DNA of 64,000 nt from Bifidobacterium sp. ESL0690 (GCF_029392315.1 NZ_CP113939.1:992001-1056000); one strand, 5' to 3'; counted from the stretch's first letter, positions 1 to 9,661 are shown. Made by a program: numbers and translations. Notes: a model not told the origin generated them from the sequence alone.

Positions 1-1
1 C

Positions 2-511
2 TCGCACCGTTCACTCATCCAGACCATCGGCCGTGCCGCGCGTAATGTCTCCGGCACCGTCATCATGTACGCCGACGAGGTCACCGACGCGATGGAAACC
101 GCCATCAGCGAGACCAACCGCCGTCGCGAAAAGCAGATCGCCTACAACAAGGAACACGGCATCGACCCGAAGCCCCTGGTCAAGAAAATCAGCGACGTCA
201 CTGACATGCTGGCCAAGGAGGATGTGGACACCGAGACGCTTCTGGCCGGCGGCTACCGCGACGAGAAGCGTGCCGGCAGCGACAAGCGCATCGCCCTGAC
301 CAGTCTCGACGAGAAGGATCTGCAGAAGAACCACGACGCCATCGTCAACGCCGGCCTACCCGCGCAGGACCTGGCCGACCTCATCCGCCAGATGAGCGAC
401 CAGATGCACACCGCCGCCGAACAGCTACAGTTCGAGCTCGCCGCCCGTCTGCGCGACGAGATTCGTGACCTCAAGAAGGAACTCCGCCAGATTACCGAAG
501 CCCAGAAATAA
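2..511 (+). CDS. uvrB: UvrABC excinuclease subunit B, C-terminal part (5' end outside the window)
   Basis: The last 169 codons of UvrB, the damage-verifying helicase-like subunit of nucleotide excision repair. The fragment opens in helicase motif VI ([12 protein letters not shown]) and ends in the C-terminal UVR domain (about the last 40 residues, [13 protein letters not shown]...[12 protein letters not shown]), the coiled-coil that contacts UvrC. The frame is open from base 2, so the start lies upstream of the window. The stop at 509-511 is followed by an AT-rich gap before the terC gene. Identity is secure; only the missing N-terminus limits the entry. Confidence 0.96.
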   Translation, partial: SHRSLIQTIGRAARNVSGTVIMYADEVTDAMETAISETNRRREKQIAYNKEHGIDPKPLVKKISDVTDMLAKEDVDTETLLAGGYRDEKRAGSDKRIALTSLDEKDLQKNHDAIVNAGLPAQDLADLIRQMSDQMHTAAEQLQFELAARLRDEIRDLKKELRQITEAQK

Positions 512-595
512 AAAGTTTATCCAAAATTTCCAATAGTCAGTCATAAACAATAAATAACGTCACGCTAGGTCACCGGCACCCCGTAGGGTAGAAAT

Positions 596-1579
596 ATGGC
601 CGAAACACCCCTTGCGTTTATGATCGCCACATACGTGGTGCTTGCGATTTTCTTCGTCGTCGATTTGTTCGTCATTGGTCGTAAGCCCCATGTGCCTTCC
701 ACCAAGGAGTGCGTGCAGCACATCGCGTTCTTCGTGGTGGCAGCCCTGATTTTCGGCGGCCTGGTCTGGTGGGTGTCCGGTTCGCAGCCGGCGCTCGAGT
801 TCTATTCCGGCTGGCTCACCGAATATTCGCTGAGCATTGACAACCTCTTCGTTTTCGTCATCATCATGACGAATTTCGCTGTGCCCCGCAAGCTGCAGAA
901 ATACGTGCTGAGCGTCGGCATCACCATCGCGTTGATTTTGCGTGGCCTCTTCATCCTGGTCGGCGCGGCCGTCATCCAGCGCTTCACATGGGTCTTCTTC
1001 ATCTTCGGCGCATTCCTGATTTATACCGCCGTAAAGCTGGTGGCCGGCGACGATGACGACGAGGAATACCATGAAAACGCGATCATCCGTGCGCTAAGAA
1101 AAGTGGTGAAAATCACTGACCACTATGACGGCGAAAAGATCCGTACAACCATCGACGGCAAGAAGTTCTTCACCCCGATGCTCATCGTCTTCCTGACCAT
1201 CGGCACCACCGACGTGATGTTCGCCTTCGATTCGATTCCTGCCATTTTCGGTCTCACCAAAGACCCGTTCATCGTCTTCACCTCCAACATCTTCGCGCTC
1301 CTTGGCCTCCAGCAGCTCTACTTCCTGCTCGGCGCGCTGCTCGACAAGCTCGAGTACCTGCCATACGGCCTGGCAGTAGTGCTCGGCTTCATCGGCGTCA
1401 AGCTGGTGATGGAAGCCCTGCACGGCAATTCCCTGCCGTTCATCAATGGGGGACACCCGATTACCCAAGTGCCGGAAATTCCGACGTGGGTATCGCTCGC
1501 CGTCATCATCGTGGCCATCGGCACTGCTGCTCTGGCCAGTGTCATCAAGATGAAGAAAGATGCCGCCAAGACGAAGTAG
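596..1579 (+). CDS. TerC family integral membrane protein
   Basis: A 327-aa multi-pass membrane protein of the TerC/Alx family, whose members are linked to metal (manganese) export and tellurium resistance. The sequence shows about seven to nine hydrophobic segments and the family hallmarks: an acidic residue in the segment SLSIDNLFVFVIIM (near residue 80) and the second signature TTDVMFAFDSIPAIFG (near residue 205). A cytoplasmic charged loop (GDDDDEEYHEN) sits between the halves. It is a single gene between uvrB and pyk. The substrate cannot be read from sequence; manganese is the family-based guess. Confidence 0.9.
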   Translation: MAETPLAFMIATYVVLAIFFVVDLFVIGRKPHVPSTKECVQHIAFFVVAALIFGGLVWWVSGSQPALEFYSGWLTEYSLSIDNLFVFVIIMTNFAVPRKLQKYVLSVGITIALILRGLFILVGAAVIQRFTWVFFIFGAFLIYTAVKLVAGDDDDEEYHENAIIRALRKVVKITDHYDGEKIRTTIDGKKFFTPMLIVFLTIGTTDVMFAFDSIPAIFGLTKDPFIVFTSNIFALLGLQQLYFLLGALLDKLEYLPYGLAVVLGFIGVKLVMEALHGNSLPFINGGHPITQVPEIPTWVSLAVIIVAIGTAALASVIKMKKDAAKTK

Positions 1580-1596
1580 ATGTCGTCAAACAGTGT

Positions 1597-1612
1597 ATGT
1601 GAACGCTCACAT
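1597..1612. promoter_or_regulatory. LacI-type palindromic operator upstream of pyk (AraQ-like)
   Basis: A perfect 16-bp palindrome, ATGTGA-ACGC-TCACAT, about 108 bp before the pyk start. LacI-family operators have this form with a central CG. Bifidobacteria are known to use a very similar TGTGAGCGCTCACA motif for the global carbohydrate regulators AraQ/MalR1, which act on glycolytic genes. The palindrome is seen; the assignment to AraQ is inference. Confidence 0.6.
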
Positions 1613-1719
1613 AAAAGTCGGCGGAACGGCAACCAATGCCTATGAATGCTAGTAGACTGGTTATATGTCGCGGGTTGATTCCCGCCAAACCACATGTCAG
1701 AAAGAATAGGCAGGTATTC

Positions 1720-3168
1720 ATGAGGAAAGCAAAAATCGTAGACACCATCGGACCGGCGAGCGAATCGCTGGAAAACTTGACCGAGCTGGTCAAGAACGGC
1801 ATGGATGTCGCGCGCCTCAATCGTTCGCACGGCACCACCGATGACCATCTGAAGGTCTACAACAACGTTCGTCAGGCTTCCAAGACCACGGGTCGCAACG
1901 TCGCCGCTCTGGTTGATCTGCAGGGCCCGAAGATTCGCTGCGGTTGGTTCAAGAAGAACGCCGACGGCGAAGACAAGGTCCAGCTTACGGCAGGACAGGA
2001 ATTCATCATCACCACCGACGATATCGAGGGTGACGAGCACATCACTTCCACCACCTTCAAGGGTCTTCCCGGCGATTGCCATCCCGGCGACCCGATTCTG
2101 ATCGATGACGGCAAGGTTCGTCTTGAGGTCACCAAGGTCGAAGGCAACAACGTGCACACCAAGGTCGTCGTGGCCGGCCCGGTTTCCAGCCACAAGGGCA
2201 TCAACCTGCCGGGCGTGGCCGTAAGCCTCCCGGCGCTGACCGAGAAGGATGAGGCCGACCTTCGTTGGGCCATCCAGACTGGCGCCGACATCATCGCCAT
2301 GTCCTTCGTGCGTTTCGCCACCGACATCGACCGCGCCCATGAGATCATGGACGAGGAAGGCCGTCGCATCCCGATCGTCGCCAAGATCGAGAAGCCGCAG
2401 GCTGTCGACAACCTCGAAGACATCGTCAAGGCATTCGATGGCATCATGGTCGCTCGCGGCGACATGGCCGTCGAGATGCCATTCGAGCAGGTCCCGCTGG
2501 TCACCAAGCGCTGCATCGAGCTGGCTCGCGAATATGCCAAGCCCGTCATCGTCGCCACCGAGGTCCTTGGCTCCATGGTCAATTCCCCGATTCCGTCCCG
2601 CGCCGAGGCTTCCGATTGCGCCAACGCCGTTCTCGACGGTGCCGACGCCACCATGACCTCCAACGAGACCGCCGTCGGCAAGTATCCGGCACAGACCGTC
2701 AACACGATGGCCCGCATCTCCGGCTACGCCACCGAGCACGGTTTCGACCGCATTCCTTCCATCTCCAACCTCGACATGTCGAGCACCGGCGCCGTTTCCT
2801 CCGCCGCCGTCGACCTGGCCGACAAGATCAACGCCAAGGCCATCGTGGCCTATACGCAGACCGGTTCCACCGTGCATCGCGTTTCCCGCGAGCGCCCGGC
2901 CGCCCCGATCTACGGCATCACCAACAACGAGCACACCTATCACTGGCTGGCTCTGAGCTGGGGCACCGAAGCGTTCTGTGTCAAGGACGATTACCACGAC
3001 ATGAACCGTCATCAGCTGATGATCTTCACCGACAAGCTGCTTCGCGACACCGGCAAGGTCGTCAACGGCGACAAGATCGTCGTGCTCAGCTCCGCTCAAG
3101 GTTCGCATCAGGCCGGTCGCACCGACTCGCTCTACGTCCACACCGTGGGCGCCTGCGACGCTGACTGA
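1720..3168 (+). CDS. pyk: Pyruvate kinase
   Basis: A 482-aa pyruvate kinase that converts phosphoenolpyruvate and ADP to pyruvate and ATP, the last ATP step of the lower bifid shunt. It starts with the typical MRKAKIVDTIGPAS; the ATG at 1720 is preceded by AGGCAGG, while the upstream in-frame codons look non-coding. Visible landmarks are the catalytic lysine segment AKIEKPQ (Lys222) and the metal-binding loop MVARGDMAVEMPFE (about 243-256). Length and domain order are those of the bacterial enzyme without the extra C-terminal PEP-utilizer domain. A LacI-type palindrome at 1597-1612 suggests carbohydrate-responsive control. Confidence 0.97.
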   Translation: MRKAKIVDTIGPASESLENLTELVKNGMDVARLNRSHGTTDDHLKVYNNVRQASKTTGRNVAALVDLQGPKIRCGWFKKNADGEDKVQLTAGQEFIITTDDIEGDEHITSTTFKGLPGDCHPGDPILIDDGKVRLEVTKVEGNNVHTKVVVAGPVSSHKGINLPGVAVSLPALTEKDEADLRWAIQTGADIIAMSFVRFATDIDRAHEIMDEEGRRIPIVAKIEKPQAVDNLEDIVKAFDGIMVARGDMAVEMPFEQVPLVTKRCIELAREYAKPVIVATEVLGSMVNSPIPSRAEASDCANAVLDGADATMTSNETAVGKYPAQTVNTMARISGYATEHGFDRIPSISNLDMSSTGAVSSAAVDLADKINAKAIVAYTQTGSTVHRVSRERPAAPIYGITNNEHTYHWLALSWGTEAFCVKDDYHDMNRHQLMIFTDKLLRDTGKVVNGDKIVVLSSAQGSHQAGRTDSLYVHTVGACDAD

Positions 3169-3412
3169 AGTTCACAACGGCTTTGCAACGAAACGGTATA
3201 GCCGTTAGCTGAAAGCCCGATTTTCCTTTCCAAACAATCTTCGGCCCGTAAAACGGAAACGTTTTCAGGGTCGGAGATTGTTCTTGTCTTTGGCCCCAAG
3301 TCAATGCGCAGAACGCGCGACAAGACACGCAGATGACGAAATCGACACTCTGACGTCGCTTGATTATGGTACTTTTAAATGGTTGCAATCCATTGGGTTG
3401 CGCCCGATACAA

Positions 3413-3486
3413 GCCCTTGTATCCCAATTGGTAGAGGAAACAGCCTCAAAATCTGTGCAGTGTGGGTTCGAGTCCCACCAAGGGCA
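3413..3486 (+). tRNA. tRNA-Leu (anticodon CAA), short variable arm
   Basis: A complete cloverleaf: acceptor GCCCTTG/CAAGGGC (3413-3419 with 3479-3485), D-arm with TTGG, anticodon stem ACAGC/TCTGT (one mismatch) around loop CTCAAAA giving anticodon CAA, five-base variable loop, T-arm GTGGG-TTCGAGT-CCCAC, discriminator A3486, no encoded CCA. Leucine tRNAs normally carry a long variable arm, which is absent here; a short-armed actinobacterial tRNA of this kind is annotated as Leu as I recall. Isotype is from the anticodon only. Confidence 0.85.
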
Positions 3487-3609
3487 CGTTGAGTGGGTTT
3501 ATCACTTTTGAATGATTGATATATCATAGTATCAATGTCCTTTGTACTCGACATTTGTCATAAGAGACTTGAGAAGGCGCGAAGACACGGGTGCAGAAGT
3601 GTATACAGA

Positions 3610-4389
3610 ATGGATGATGATATGGATCAGATACTGACCGATGAGGAATTAAAAGCCGCCGCCACCGATGACATCGAATCCGTTGCGGACGAAGCCAAAG
3701 CAGAAAAAGCCGAAGAAGAAGGCACGCCGCGTCAGCGTACCGTCGTTGTGGCTGAAGACGAATCCGTGAACCGCATGGACTTGGTCGCCATGCTTGAAGA
3801 CAATGGCTACAAGGTTGTCGGCGAAGCCGCCAATGGCGAGGAAGCCGTCGAACTTACCCGCAAGGAACGCCCCGATGTCGTATGCATGGATGTCAAGATG
3901 CCTCGCATGGACGGCATTACCGCAGCAGGCACCATTTGCGATGAGAACATCGCCCCGGTCGTCATGCTGACCGCTTATTCCCAGCCCGATCTGGTCAAGC
4001 AGGCCACCGGTGCCGGCGCCATGGCCTACGTCACCAAGCCGTATGAGGAATCCAAGTTGCTGCCGGCGCTGGAAGTGGCCATGGGCCGTTTCGCCGAGAT
4101 CAACGACCTGCTCGACACCGTCGAAGCGAACGAAGGCAAGCTCAAGGAGACTCAGTCCCAGCTCAAGGAAGCCGAAGAAAAGCTCAAGAAGGCTGAAGAC
4201 ACGCTGGAGGAGCGCAAGCTCGTCGACCGTGCCAAGGGTCTTTTGATGGACAAGGCGGACTTCTCCGAGCAGGGTGCGTTCCGTTGGATTCAGAAGACTT
4301 CCATGGATCAGCGCATCCCCAAGAAGCGTCTGGCTATGGCCATCATCGCCAAGTACGGCGATCCGAAGCCGGAACCTCAGCAGCGCTGA
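3610..4389 (+). CDS. Two-component response regulator with ANTAR RNA-binding output domain
   Basis: A 259-aa cytoplasmic regulator. After an acidic N-terminal stretch (about 1-38) comes a receiver domain (about 42-155) with the acidic pocket (AEDE), the phosphoacceptor Asp94 in CMDVKMPRMDG and the conserved Lys143 in VTKPYEES. A coiled-coil linker rich in K and E (about 165-205) leads to a C-terminal ANTAR domain (about 205-250), which in this family binds nascent RNA hairpins and prevents termination. Architecture matches Rv1626/PdtaR of mycobacteria. The ATG at 3610 is favoured over upstream in-frame codons, with 3622 also possible. No kinase gene is adjacent, so it is an orphan regulator. 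Confidence 0.93.
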   Translation: MDDDMDQILTDEELKAAATDDIESVADEAKAEKAEEEGTPRQRTVVVAEDESVNRMDLVAMLEDNGYKVVGEAANGEEAVELTRKERPDVVCMDVKMPRMDGITAAGTICDENIAPVVMLTAYSQPDLVKQATGAGAMAYVTKPYEESKLLPALEVAMGRFAEINDLLDTVEANEGKLKETQSQLKEAEEKLKKAEDTLEERKLVDRAKGLLMDKADFSEQGAFRWIQKTSMDQRIPKKRLAMAIIAKYGDPKPEPQQR

Positions 4390-4415
4390 GCTTGAAGCCA
4401 CGAAATTTTATGAAG

Positions 4416-4449
4416 TCGCCTGTCGATTCGCCTATGAATCGGCAGGCGA
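4416..4449 (+). terminator. Hairpin terminator after the ANTAR regulator
   Basis: A 14-bp stem, TCGCCTGTCGATTC against GAATCGGCAGGCGA with one G-T pair, and a 6-nt loop, followed by TATTTG. It lies just after the regulator stop and about 70 bp before polA. Confidence 0.7.
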
Positions 4450-4521
4450 TATTTGTATAGTGGATACCAACAGTGAAACAACACGGCGTGCAAAACGGCG
4501 ATTACAAGGAACAGCGAACTT

Positions 4522-7500
4522 ATGAGTGACAACGAAAGCTTGAAGAAAGCGAACGATACCGCGAAAGCCGGCAATAGCGGCAAGATGGATAATTCAGTCA
4601 AAGCTGAAGGCACTGCGAAGGCAAACGGTTCGAAGGAATCATCGGAAAATATCGCAAAATCCAAAGGCACGCTTCTGGTGGTGGACGGCCATTCCCTCGC
4701 TTTTCGCGCCTTCTTTGCCCTCCCCGTCGAAAGCTTCTCCACTTCCACCGGCCAGCCGACCAACGCTGTATGGGGATTTTCGACCATGCTTGCGCAGGTG
4801 CTTGATAACGAGAAGCCCGACCATCTCGCCGTCGCCTTCGACATGGCAGGCGGCACGTTCCGCAACAAGATGCTGCCGCAATACAAAGGAACCAGGGATG
4901 CGGCACCTGAAGAGCTTCTGAGCCAGCTGCCGATCATCCAGGACCTGCTCAAAGCGCTGGGCGTCAAATACGTGGAAAAGAAAGGCTACGAAGGCGACGA
5001 CATCATCGGCACCATGGCATCGATGGGCGAGGAGGCCGGGTACAAGACGCTCGTGCTTTCCGGCGACCGCGATGCCTTCCAACTCATTGACGACGACATC
5101 ACCGTGCTCTATCCCGGCCACCACTTCAAGGACTTGAAGCACATGACGCCGGAGGCCATCGTCGAGAAATACCATGTCACACCGCAGCAATACCCCGATC
5201 TGGCGGCCATGCGCGGCGAGACCGCCGACAATATTCCCGGCGTTCCGGGTGTAGGCGACGGCTATGCGGCCAAGTGGATCAATAAGTATGGCGGGCTCGA
5301 AGGCATCATCGAACACGCGGACGAACTGCCTGGCAAGAAGGGAGAGGCGCTGCGCGAAAACATCGATCAGGTCAAGCTCAACCGACGTGTCAACGCCGTT
5401 CTACGCGATGTCGACCTCGGTGCTTCCATTGACGATTTCACCCTCGGCGGCATGGATATGGGCAAGGTCAACCAGGTTTTCTCCAAACTCCAATTCAGCA
5501 ACCGGTCGAAGAACAGGCTGGTCAAATCCTTCAACGGCGGGGTTATGCCGGAAGATGCGGATTCGACGGCTGCAGCAACCGCGGGGGCCGATGCCGACGA
5601 TGATGAGCCCGTTATCAGGGAGCCTCATGTCACCGAAATCCACAATGCCGGAGAGCTTGGCGACTGGATTAACACACACATCGCACCGGTGTTTCCCGCA
5701 GGTAAAATCAACCCTGATTTGGTAATTGAGACCTTTGGCAAAAAGGATGATGGCTCGAAAAGCGGCGGCCAAACAGAGAGTAAACCGAGTGACGATTCCG
5801 ACCAGACTTCTCAAGAAAAGCAAAAGAGCTATGATGCCGAGGTTCGTGCCGCGGAAAAAGCGGACGAGCAGGCGATCATCGACGGTGCCAAAGGGCCGGA
5901 ACTGGTCGATCGTGATATGTGTTGCTCCGAACAGGTCGATCATTCCTGGGTGCTTTACGCAACCGGGCGTTCCAAGCCGGGAAACGCGAAACTGGAAACC
6001 GTGGTGCTGCTGGCCGATAACGAGGCGGCGATGTTCGGCGCGGAAACCATTGATGACGCCATGCGTTCCGCGCTGCAGGCCCTGTTGGATGTCTTCCATA
6101 CCTCCATGGTGGTGCACGGATACAAGGAACATCTGCATATGCTGGCTTCGGCCGGCGTGACCATGCGGCGACCGCTCTTCGACACCAAGCTTGCCGGTTA
6201 TCTCGTGCATCCGGACTTCCATGCCGAAACGCTTGGAAAGGCCGCTGAACATTTCCTCGGTCTCATTGAGGATAGCAAGCCCAAACAGACTCAAGGCGAA
6301 CTTGACTTTGACGGCGAAGACGAATCCGACAGTGAGGACGAGGCTCCGAAAGAGGAACAGCAAGAAGCTGTGAGGGATGTCGCCATCGTGCGGGCGCTCG
6401 CCGATTACCTGAAGACCCCGATTGATCAACGTAAGCAGTACGGGCTGCTGCGTTCCATCGAACTGCCGGTTTCCCAGGTGCTTTACGGGATCGAGGATGC
6501 TGGTGCGAAGGTGGATTTGGGACGTTTGCACGAGTTGCTCGACGGTTTTGCCGCTGACGCTGATCAGGCCCAGCAGATTGCCTTCGAAGCCGCCGGTCAT
6601 GCGCTCAATCTGCAAAGCCCGAAGCAACTACAGGCGGTATTGTTCGACGAAATGGGTCTTAAGCCATCGAGAAAAACCAAAACCGGTTCATACACCACCA
6701 ATGCCGCCACGCTGCAGAACCTGTATGTCAAGTATGCCGAGGACGAGAAGGCCAGCAATTTCCTTGGCGCGCTGCTGCGGCATCGTGAGACCAACAAGTT
6801 GAAGCAGATTGCGCAGACGCTGCTGGAAGCGGTCAACCCAAAGGACGGCAGGATTCACACCACCTTTGAGCAGACCGTCGCGGCAACCGGGCGCCTGAGC
6901 TCGGTTGACCCCAACCTGCAGAACATCCCCAACCGCAACGCCACCGGCCGCGAGATCCGTTCCGCGTTCGTGCCGGGCGAAGGCTTTGAATCGCTGCTGA
7001 GCTGCGATTACTCCCAAGTTGAGCTGCGCATCATGGCCGACCTCTCCGGCGACGAATCGCTGATTGAGGCGTTTAAGTCCGGCGCGGACTTCCACCGGTA
7101 TGTGGCCAGTCTTGTGTATGACATTCCGGTCGACGAGATCACCCCAGACCAGCGTAGCCATGTTAAGGCGATGAGCTATGGGCTGGCTTACGGCTTAAGT
7201 ACCTACGGGCTTTCGCAACAGCTCAAGATCAGCCCGGCCGAGGCCGATGTGTTGAAATCCAAGTATTTCGCCACGTTCGGCAAGGTGCACGACTACTTGG
7301 AGTCGCTGGTCGCCACAGCACGCGAAAAAGGATATACGGAGACGATGTTCGGTCGTCGTCGTTACTTCCCTGGGCTCAACTCTTCGCGTCGTCAGGTACG
7401 AGATGCCGCCGAACGTGCTGCGCTCAACGCGCCGATTCAAGGGTCCGCCGCCGACATCATGAAGATCGCCATGATTCGTGCCGACTATGCGCTGCGGGCT

Positions 7501-7683
7501 GCGGGTGTTAAGAGCCGCGTCATTCTGCAGATTCACGACGAACTCGTGCTGGAGGTCGCACCGGGCGAGAGCGAGCAGGTGAGCGCTTTGGTGCGCAACG
7601 CCATGGAGCATGCCGTCGACTTGGCCGTACCGCTGGACGTCTCCATCGGCATCGGCTCCGACTGGCAGGCAGCCGCGCACTGA
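4522..7683 (+). CDS. polA: DNA polymerase I
   Basis: A 1053-aa family A DNA polymerase for Okazaki-fragment processing and repair synthesis. Residues 1-47 are a low-complexity K/N/S/A extension before the 5'-3' exonuclease domain (about 49-340, starting LLVVDGHSLAFRAFF, with GDRDAFQL). The middle (about 370-650) corresponds to the proofreading domain but lacks clear exonuclease motifs and carries charged, low-complexity insertions. The polymerase domain (about 660-1053) shows motif A DYSQVELRIMADLSGD (near 828), motif B with RSHVKAMSYGLAYG, and motif C QIHDELVLE. It is longer than the ~900-950 aa usual in the family because of the extension and insertions. Confidence 0.97.
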   Translation: MSDNESLKKANDTAKAGNSGKMDNSVKAEGTAKANGSKESSENIAKSKGTLLVVDGHSLAFRAFFALPVESFSTSTGQPTNAVWGFSTMLAQVLDNEKPDHLAVAFDMAGGTFRNKMLPQYKGTRDAAPEELLSQLPIIQDLLKALGVKYVEKKGYEGDDIIGTMASMGEEAGYKTLVLSGDRDAFQLIDDDITVLYPGHHFKDLKHMTPEAIVEKYHVTPQQYPDLAAMRGETADNIPGVPGVGDGYAAKWINKYGGLEGIIEHADELPGKKGEALRENIDQVKLNRRVNAVLRDVDLGASIDDFTLGGMDMGKVNQVFSKLQFSNRSKNRLVKSFNGGVMPEDADSTAAATAGADADDDEPVIREPHVTEIHNAGELGDWINTHIAPVFPAGKINPDLVIETFGKKDDGSKSGGQTESKPSDDSDQTSQEKQKSYDAEVRAAEKADEQAIIDGAKGPELVDRDMCCSEQVDHSWVLYATGRSKPGNAKLETVVLLADNEAAMFGAETIDDAMRSALQALLDVFHTSMVVHGYKEHLHMLASAGVTMRRPLFDTKLAGYLVHPDFHAETLGKAAEHFLGLIEDSKPKQTQGELDFDGEDESDSEDEAPKEEQQEAVRDVAIVRALADYLKTPIDQRKQYGLLRSIELPVSQVLYGIEDAGAKVDLGRLHELLDGFAADADQAQQIAFEAAGHALNLQSPKQLQAVLFDEMGLKPSRKTKTGSYTTNAATLQNLYVKYAEDEKASNFLGALLRHRETNKLKQIAQTLLEAVNPKDGRIHTTFEQTVAATGRLSSVDPNLQNIPNRNATGREIRSAFVPGEGFESLLSCDYSQVELRIMADLSGDESLIEAFKSGADFHRYVASLVYDIPVDEITPDQRSHVKAMSYGLAYGLSTYGLSQQLKISPAEADVLKSKYFATFGKVHDYLESLVATAREKGYTETMFGRRRYFPGLNSSRRQVRDAAERAALNAPIQGSAADIMKIAMIRADYALRAAGVKSRVILQIHDELVLEVAPGESEQVSALVRNAMEHAVDLAVPLDVSIGIGSDWQAAAH

Positions 7684-7801
7684 TGGCGGGCTAGCGTCTG
7701 GCGGCAACTGCTGATATGGCTCGTCTCTGGTGGTCGTTCCCGGTCAATCAGTTGACACTGGCATTTTTAAGCACGTGCGCCAGCTGGTAAATGTGTTTGA
7801 C

Positions 7802-7833
7802 GATGGCTCTATTGTGGAAGCAATGGAGCCATC
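7802..7833. terminator. Strong inverted repeat downstream of polA
   Basis: A 13-bp stem GATGGCTCTATTG/CAATGGAGCCATC with one G-T pair and loop TGGAAG, in the 281-bp gap between polA and the Nif3-like gene. It is followed by TTGCG rather than a clear T-run, so it may be a terminator or another structured signal. Confidence 0.5.
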
Positions 7834-7964
7834 TTGCGTATGTGTTCGAAAGCGTAGCAAAGCTGTTTCATGAGTGATGTCGGTTTCGGTGGTGTGGTCG
7901 ATTGTCGATATCACTTGAAATGGATGTGTATAGTTCGGAAGATGACGGATAGTTCGGAGGAAAC

Positions 7965-8843
7965 ATGTCAGATCAGAAGAAGCCGAGGCTTACAGAAGTT
8001 GTCAAGGTGCTGGAACAGCTGTATCCGCTCAAGTATGCTGAGGATTGGGACTTTCCGGGGCTGATAGTCGGTGATTTGAACGATACCGTCGGCAAGATCG
8101 TCTTCGCCGCGGACCCGACCATGGCCGTGGTCGACAAGGCGATTGCAATGGGTGCCGATTTGCTCATTTGCCATCATCCGCTGTTCTTCCGTGCGGTGCA
8201 CGAGGTTTCCGGGTTTGGCGTTCACGGGGCCATCGCCGGAAAACTGTATCGTGCGCACTGTGGGCTGTGGGTCGGGCACACCAACGCCGATGTTGCCTAT
8301 CGTGGGGTCGCCCAGGCCGCGGCCGACGCGTTCGGATTGCAGGATCAGACGCCGTTGGTGCCGGCAGGCGAGGAAAACGGCCATGCCGTTGGACTCGGAC
8401 GTGTTGGAACGCTAGCGGAACTGATGACGTTGCGCGCGTTCGCCGAGCGTGTCGCCGCGGAAGTGCCGAAAACGAACTATGGGATTCAGATTGCTGGCGA
8501 TTTGGATGCTGATGTTCAACGCATTGCTGTGTTGCCGGGATCGGGGGATTCTGATTTCGACGAGGTGCGGGAAAGCGGCGCCGACGTTTATGTGACGAGC
8601 GATTTGCGTCATCACCCGGCCACTGACGCGCTGCAACAGGCTTGGTACGAAGCGACGCTGAATAACACAACCATGAGACCGGCACTCATCAACACGCCGC
8701 ATTCGGCCATCGAATCGATGTGGTTCAGGTATGCGCTTGACGATATTGCGGACGGGGTGGAGAAGACCACTGGTTTCCGGCCTGAGACTGAACGTGTGGG
8801 TATCGTCACTGATCCTTGGCAATTGGTACTGGGGCGAGACTAA
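7965..8843 (+). CDS. Nif3-like dinuclear metal center protein
   Basis: A 292-aa protein of the Nif3/YbgI/GTP cyclohydrolase I type 2-like family, toroidal hexamers with a two-metal site of uncertain physiological role. Metal ligands are visible: LLICHHPLFF (near 68) and HTNADVAYRGV (near 105) in the N-terminal half, and TSDLRHHPATDAL (near 210) plus a C-terminal acidic/His segment. The ATG at 7965 has GGAGG five bases upstream. It precedes the NUDIX hydrolase in the same direction after a 160-bp gap. Confidence 0.92.
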   Translation: MSDQKKPRLTEVVKVLEQLYPLKYAEDWDFPGLIVGDLNDTVGKIVFAADPTMAVVDKAIAMGADLLICHHPLFFRAVHEVSGFGVHGAIAGKLYRAHCGLWVGHTNADVAYRGVAQAAADAFGLQDQTPLVPAGEENGHAVGLGRVGTLAELMTLRAFAERVAAEVPKTNYGIQIAGDLDADVQRIAVLPGSGDSDFDEVRESGADVYVTSDLRHHPATDALQQAWYEATLNNTTMRPALINTPHSAIESMWFRYALDDIADGVEKTTGFRPETERVGIVTDPWQLVLGRD

Positions 8844-9004
8844 TCATCAGGTATCTGCTGAGATATGTTGTGCGGATTGGTGTGTCCAGATCAACTTTAG
8901 CTTGTGTGTTTTGTTTATTACGATGAAAAGTAGCCGATATCAATATATTCGTATATTGAGGTTTGTTGCCGTCAAAAGTTGTGATAGGGAAGTTGGAAAG
9001 AATG

Positions 9005-9661
9005 ATGGATACGGAAACGACTGAGTCTATCCGTAAAGAGGTAAACAAGCGTTTGCAGGACTCGACCGACGGCGTTGACATGGAGGTGCCGGTACGGCTG
9101 GTTTCTAGCGAAACTGTCTATCGCGGGGCTATTTTCCATATCGATGACCGCAGGCTGGCGCTCGCGAAAACCGATGGTGGGGAAGTGCCGGTACGGCGAC
9201 AGATTCTCGTCCATCCGCAGGCTGTGGTGATGCTGGTTCACGATGAGGTTCAGGATAGGTATTTGCTCGAACGGGAGTATCGTGTAGGTCCGAACAAGTT
9301 CACGTATGGTTTTCCTGCCGGTCTTATGGAAGACGGCGAAAAGCCCGAAATCTCGGCCTTGCGCGAGCTGAAAGAGGAAACGGGAGTGACGCCGAAAGAT
9401 GAGGGTTCCGTTCGAATCGAGCAAGTCGGTGATTTCTATTCTTCCGGCGGTATGACCAACGAGCTGGCGCATATTTTCGTCGTCCATCTCTCGGCATGGA
9501 AACAGGAGCCACGTCATTTCGACAAGGATGAGCATGTGCAGTCCACGTGGGTGACGTGGGAGGAGCTGACCGGCATCGGCATTCAGGCCGCGGATTCCAC
9601 CATTGCCATTCAACATGAGGAAATTCGCCGGTTGCGCGAGCAGTTGGCAGCGAAGCAATAG
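9005..9661 (+). CDS. NUDIX hydrolase, ADP-ribose pyrophosphatase type
   Basis: A 218-aa NUDIX enzyme. The Nudix box GX5EX7REUXEEXGU is intact (GLMEDGE...RELKEETGV, near residue 105), preceded by the substrate loop REYRVGPNKFTYGFPAG typical of ADP-ribose pyrophosphatases (NudF type), which split ADP-ribose to AMP and ribose 5-phosphate. The start is ambiguous between ATG at 9002 and 9005; GGAAAG just upstream favours 9005. An alternative start at 8963 has no ribosome-binding site. Role inferred as nucleotide-sugar housekeeping. Confidence 0.9.
   Translation: MDTETTESIRKEVNKRLQDSTDGVDMEVPVRLVSSETVYRGAIFHIDDRRLALAKTDGGEVPVRRQILVHPQAVVMLVHDEVQDRYLLEREYRVGPNKFTYGFPAGLMEDGEKPEISALRELKEETGVTPKDEGSVRIEQVGDFYSSGGMTNELAHIFVVHLSAWKQEPRHFDKDEHVQSTWVTWEELTGIGIQAADSTIAIQHEEIRRLREQLAAKQ

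Noticed and set aside
1318..3141. 607-codon minus-strand frame
   Set aside because: Antisense shadow of pyk and the terC end.
3250..3265. AAAACG-GAAA-CGTTTT hairpin after pyk
   Set aside because: AT-rich 6-bp stem 80 bp past the stop without a T-run; too weak to call a terminator.
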